Shown in pieces: positions 6,809 to 9,667 of a stretch of DNA of 9,667 bases. Within the stretch, counting starts at the first letter, position 1. Each line of letters begins with the position of its first letter. The DNA is taken from the NCBI GenBank assembly GCA_017161665.1, contig JADFCT010000121.1:1-9667 (forward strand), in the 5' to 3' direction. Source of the DNA: Candidatus Sumerlaeota bacterium. GTDB taxonomy: Bacteria > Sumerlaeota > Sumerlaeia > JADFCT01. A program made the translations under genes and the position numbers. Under the pieces are notes generated by a model. That model searched no databases. It worked only from the letters and a program-made list of their open reading frames with translations, and was not told where the DNA came from.

Positions 6809-6829
6809 CGCGAGGAAAATCATCCTGCG
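6809..6829 (+). promoter_or_regulatory. Ribosome-binding site of the barrel gene inside a small hairpin
   Basis: The only SD-like sequence before the ATG at 6831 is GAGGA (6812-6816), 14 bases away, longer than usual. CGC (6809-6811) and AGGA (6813-6816) can pair with TCCT (6823-6826) and GCG (6827-6829), giving seven pairs with one bulged G and a six-base loop. The stem would cover the ribosome site and end just before the start codon. Confidence 0.35.
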
Positions 6830-6830
6830 A

Positions 6831-8960
6831 ATGCTTTCGGATCTTTCCATGACGAATCCCTGCCGACGCGTCCAGACGCGCTGGGCCGGCGTTTGCCTGG
6901 CCGTGGTCGTCGCCATCGCCCTGGGCTGGACGCCCGCCCTTCGCGCCCAGGAAACGACAACGGACACGGCGGAAATCGACTCAACGTCCGCGGAACGCAA
7001 CGGCGCCATCATCGAGCGACCGGACGCGCGGGAGTTGTTCCCGAAGGTCTATCTGGAGGAACTCAGCGGCAAAACGGGCGTCCGATATGAGTATCACCGC
7101 GAAGAATATTCGGGGCTGGCCTCCGACAGCCTGTATGACATGCACATGTTCTACGAGTTCGTGCGCGCCACGGCCCGCGGCTATGTCTATGACCATCGCC
7201 TGCTGAAGTACGATTTGCAGGGGGAACTGAACTGGCTGCAACTCCGTCATCGGACCCCGGAGCGATCGGCCGACTGGCGCAGCGATTTCTTCGGGGACTA
7301 TAACACCAGGTTTTTCCTCTTTGACGAACGGCCCGTCTCGGCCGATTTCGGCTTCTCCCGCGAGTCGGCCCTGCCGTCGTCCGCCTTTGACGATCGGATT
7401 TATTTCGATGTGGAAAAACAAACCGGTCGCCTGCGCTGGCGCAACAACCTCGCCCATATCTGGACCCAGTTTGAACGGCGCACGGAAGACACCGATTATA
7501 TCGACTATCGCCGGCGGGCGCTGATCAAGGAATGGGAAACGCATATCCTCCGCGATCTGCGCAAAAACGAACGCAGCGAATTGATCTTTATCTATACGGA
7601 TCTGGAACAGCGGACCCATCAGTATGGCACGGGTTACAATGACGAATGGCGATATGACGTGGAGACCATCACCCGCGACCTGCACGGCTATGATTATCGC
7701 CGCTTCGGGCTGGATGAGGCCAAAGCGAACATCCTCAATTCCGATTTCCGAATCTGGCGGCAGACGGGAACCTATGACTTCCAGACCCGCTACCTGCGCC
7801 AACACCTGATGACGGACTGGACGCGTCGGTTCCGGACCCATGCGCGCTACCTGTTGGAACGGTCACGGAATCGGAACTATGAAACAGATAGCGGCCTGTT
7901 TGAAACGGGGCTGCGCCATCAACTCTATGACAGTCTGATCACCCGCGCCGACGTCTATGGCCGCGGCATGGATTCGCGGGATAATGCCCCCCGCTATGAA
8001 GAAAACACCTATGGCGGGCGCTTCAACGTGGACTACGGCAAGACGACCGCATGGGGCTACCTGTCCGCCGGATACGGCCTGATGATCGAACAGGAGCATC
8101 AGACGGTGCTGGACGCCCATCAGTTCGTGGTGGATGAGCCGGTGACCCTGCGCCTGGGATCTCGGGCGCGACTGCGCGAAAGCCATGTGGTCCCCGAGGA
8201 AATTCGCGTCACGGATATTTCGCGCCGCCTCGACTACGTTGAAGGTTTGGATTATCGCGTCATCGAGTGGGGCAGTTATACCTATCTGGAACGGATTCTG
8301 GGCGGCGCCATCGCCGAAAACCAAACCGTCCTGGTCTCCTATGGCTATGAAGAAGACGAAAAGGACACGCTGAACCGGACCGATCAGACGGCCCACCTTC
8401 GCCATGACTTTGGCGACTGGCTGTCTCTTTATGCCCGCCTCCATCGCTATGACAGTGACACACCCGGGTATGCCAGCGGGTCCATGGAGGAAATCGACTC
8501 GCAACTCGTCGGGATGCGCAACCATTGGAAATTCCTGGAACTGATCAACGAATACGAATGGTATGACTCGTCCCTGGAGCGCTATGAACAACTGCGTTCC
8601 GAAGTGCTGGCCACCCGACGGATCAGCCGGACCATGCGCGGCGCCATGGGCGCTCAGATACGGGTTCAGGACTATGACCGCAGCTACAAGGACGATCACC
8701 GGATTTATCTGCTCCACGCCACGCATTCGTGGCGGACGCCCTTGCGCTTCCTTTGGAACAATCAACTCGGACTGGAGCGAGACGAGAACGCTTATACCTC
8801 CGAACTGATGACCTTCGCCAGTCGGGCGCGAGCGCGATTCCGGCGCGTGGATGTTTCCATGGGTGTTCGCCTGCGCGAGCGGGACACGCGAAACGCGAAA
8901 CGCGAGACGATGCGCGCTTTTTTTGAAATCTCCCGCGATCTGGGCGGACGGGTTCGGTAA
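6831..8960 (+). CDS. Predicted outer-membrane beta-barrel protein of the cytochrome locus
   Basis: 709 residues from the ATG at 6831. An in-frame ATG at 6849 would give 703 and has no ribosome site. The signal peptide has basic residues at 12-17, a hydrophobic core at about 19-33 and likely cleavage after ALRA (residue 39). The mature protein is rich in Tyr, Arg, Asp and Glu, with alternating polar/aromatic stretches typical of barrel strands, such as GGRFNVDYGKTTAWGYLSAG and LRFLWNNQLGLERDE. Residues about 434-505 differ: RLGSRARLRESHVV..., DYVEGLDYRVIEW and NQTVLVSYGYEED look like a compact beta insertion rather than barrel strands. The mature part contains no Cys, hence no haem site and no MtrB-like CXXC. 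The C-terminus (LGGRVR) lacks the common terminal aromatic. It lies between two NHL lipoproteins, which suggests a cytochrome export or conduit channel. The exact family is not recognised. Confidence 0.78.
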   Translation: MLSDLSMTNPCRRVQTRWAGVCLAVVVAIALGWTPALRAQETTTDTAEIDSTSAERNGAIIERPDARELFPKVYLEELSGKTGVRYEYHREEYSGLASDSLYDMHMFYEFVRATARGYVYDHRLLKYDLQGELNWLQLRHRTPERSADWRSDFFGDYNTRFFLFDERPVSADFGFSRESALPSSAFDDRIYFDVEKQTGRLRWRNNLAHIWTQFERRTEDTDYIDYRRRALIKEWETHILRDLRKNERSELIFIYTDLEQRTHQYGTGYNDEWRYDVETITRDLHGYDYRRFGLDEAKANILNSDFRIWRQTGTYDFQTRYLRQHLMTDWTRRFRTHARYLLERSRNRNYETDSGLFETGLRHQLYDSLITRADVYGRGMDSRDNAPRYEENTYGGRFNVDYGKTTAWGYLSAGYGLMIEQEHQTVLDAHQFVVDEPVTLRLGSRARLRESHVVPEEIRVTDISRRLDYVEGLDYRVIEWGSYTYLERILGGAIAENQTVLVSYGYEEDEKDTLNRTDQTAHLRHDFGDWLSLYARLHRYDSDTPGYASGSMEEIDSQLVGMRNHWKFLELINEYEWYDSSLERYEQLRSEVLATRRISRTMRGAMGAQIRVQDYDRSYKDDHRIYLLHATHSWRTPLRFLWNNQLGLERDENAYTSELMTFASRARARFRRVDVSMGVRLRERDTRNAKRETMRAFFEISRDLGGRVR

Positions 8961-8962
8961 CA

Positions 8963-9667
8963 ATGCTTCGAAAGACCGCAGCGGCCTGGGTATGGGGACT
9001 ATGCCTTGTCTGGTCGGGATGCGCCGCGCCGCCCGGACCGGGAATCGTGGCGCCGGAACAGGAATGTCGCTGGCCCGACGCTTTGGGAGCGCCGACCGAA
9101 TCGACGACGGTTCAGTATCGCTTGATCGGAATTCTGGACGATCCGGATGATCTCTATACGCCGGGAACGTGGCGGCGGTTGGTGGACTTTTTCGCCGGAC
9201 CGGAGCCGATGGCCTTTCGCCAGCCCCACGCCGTGGCCGTGGCCGAAGACGGCGCGGTGTTCGTGAGCGACACCGTGACCGGGCAGGTTGTCCTGATCCG
9301 GCGCGACGGAACGGCCCCAATCTTGATTGAAAGCCCGACGGGGCGATTGGGTTCGCCGGTGGGTTTGGCCGTCGGCAAAGACGGGGCGGTGTTTGTGACC
9401 GATTCGTCGGCGGCCATGGTCTATCGGCTGGACCGACGCCGGATGGTCTGGCGTCCCTGGGCGCCAACGGGTGTCTTTGAACGGCCCACCGGCATAGCCG
9501 TTCACCCGAAGACGGGCGAAGTGTATGTCGTCGATTCCAAGGCCCATTGCGTTGTGGTCCTGAATGACGAGGGCGCGGAGGTCCGCCGAATCGGTGGGCG
9601 GGGGCTGGCGCCGGGCGAATTCAATTTTCCCGTGGGTATCGCCTTCACACCTGAAGGTGGGTGGTTC
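8963..9667 (+). CDS. Second NHL-repeat beta-propeller lipoprotein (3' end outside window)
   Basis: 235 codons are open to the window edge, so the gene is truncated only by the window. The ATG at 8963 starts two bases after the barrel gene's stop, implying translational coupling; no separate ribosome site is evident. The N-terminus is a short lipoprotein signal ending WSGC with Cys20 (Trp at -3 is an unusual lipobox residue). A linker (21-86) follows, then NHL blades from about residues 87, 131 and 174 and the start of a fourth near 222. Examples are PHAVAVAEDGAVFVSDT, SPVGLAVGKDGAVFVTDS and RPTGIAVHPKTGEVYVVDS. By analogy with the protein at 5711, two or three further blades should lie beyond the window. 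Both share the element P-x-[ST]-W followed by GPE just before blade 1. The likely role is an outer-membrane-anchored propeller acting with the barrel. Confidence 0.88.
   Translation, partial: MLRKTAAAWVWGLCLVWSGCAAPPGPGIVAPEQECRWPDALGAPTESTTVQYRLIGILDDPDDLYTPGTWRRLVDFFAGPEPMAFRQPHAVAVAEDGAVFVSDTVTGQVVLIRRDGTAPILIESPTGRLGSPVGLAVGKDGAVFVTDSSAAMVYRLDRRRMVWRPWAPTGVFERPTGIAVHPKTGEVYVVDSKAHCVVVLNDEGAEVRRIGGRGLAPGEFNFPVGIAFTPEGGWF

Noticed and set aside
7863..9467. A 534-codon open frame on the minus strand
   Set aside because: It is antisense to the barrel gene and the second NHL lipoprotein gene. It has no signal, motif or ribosome site, and is rich in Pro and Arg as expected of a shadow frame.

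Overview
The window looks like chromosomal DNA of a Gram-negative (diderm) bacterium of fairly high GC. The evidence is Shine-Dalgarno-led genes, three proteins with lipobox-type signal peptides, a probable outer-membrane beta-barrel, a periplasmic or extracellular multihaem c-type cytochrome, and the start of a glutaminyl-tRNA synthetase gene. I cannot place it more exactly. The cytochrome motif pattern resembles Geobacter and related metal-reducing bacteria, but nothing here fixes a phylum.

Layout: (1) 1-282, minus strand: N-terminal part of glnS, with a plausible promoter at 358-387. (2) 283-786: a roughly 500-base divergent intergenic region without a supportable gene. (3) 787-3459, plus: an 890-residue lipoprotein with a TolB-like beta-propeller and a long helical-repeat tail. 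(4) 3470-3503: a strong hairpin between genes. (5) 3534-4643, plus: a short-chain polyprenyl diphosphate synthase resembling the archaeal-type GGPP synthases. (6) 4644-4973: a leader region with a possible terminator, a 14-bp palindrome with a tandem copy, and an 8-bp element perfectly complementary to the Shine-Dalgarno of the next gene. (7) 4974-5639: a tetrahaem c-type cytochrome. (8) 5711-6784: an NHL-repeat six-bladed propeller lipoprotein. (9) 6831-8960: a predicted outer-membrane beta-barrel protein. (10) 8963 to the window end: a second NHL-repeat lipoprotein, cut off by the edge and starting two bases after the barrel gene's stop.

The four genes from 4974 onward look like one functional unit: a secreted tetrahaem cytochrome followed by propeller lipoprotein, beta-barrel, propeller lipoprotein. 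My leading hypothesis is an extracellular electron transfer locus in which the two lipid-anchored propellers and the barrel export, anchor or assemble the cytochrome, perhaps into an OmcE/OmcS-like filament. The cytochrome family and propeller folds are read from sequence; the shared role is inferred from gene order. The upstream propeller/helical-repeat lipoprotein and the prenyl synthase (which could feed quinone synthesis) may or may not belong to the same unit.
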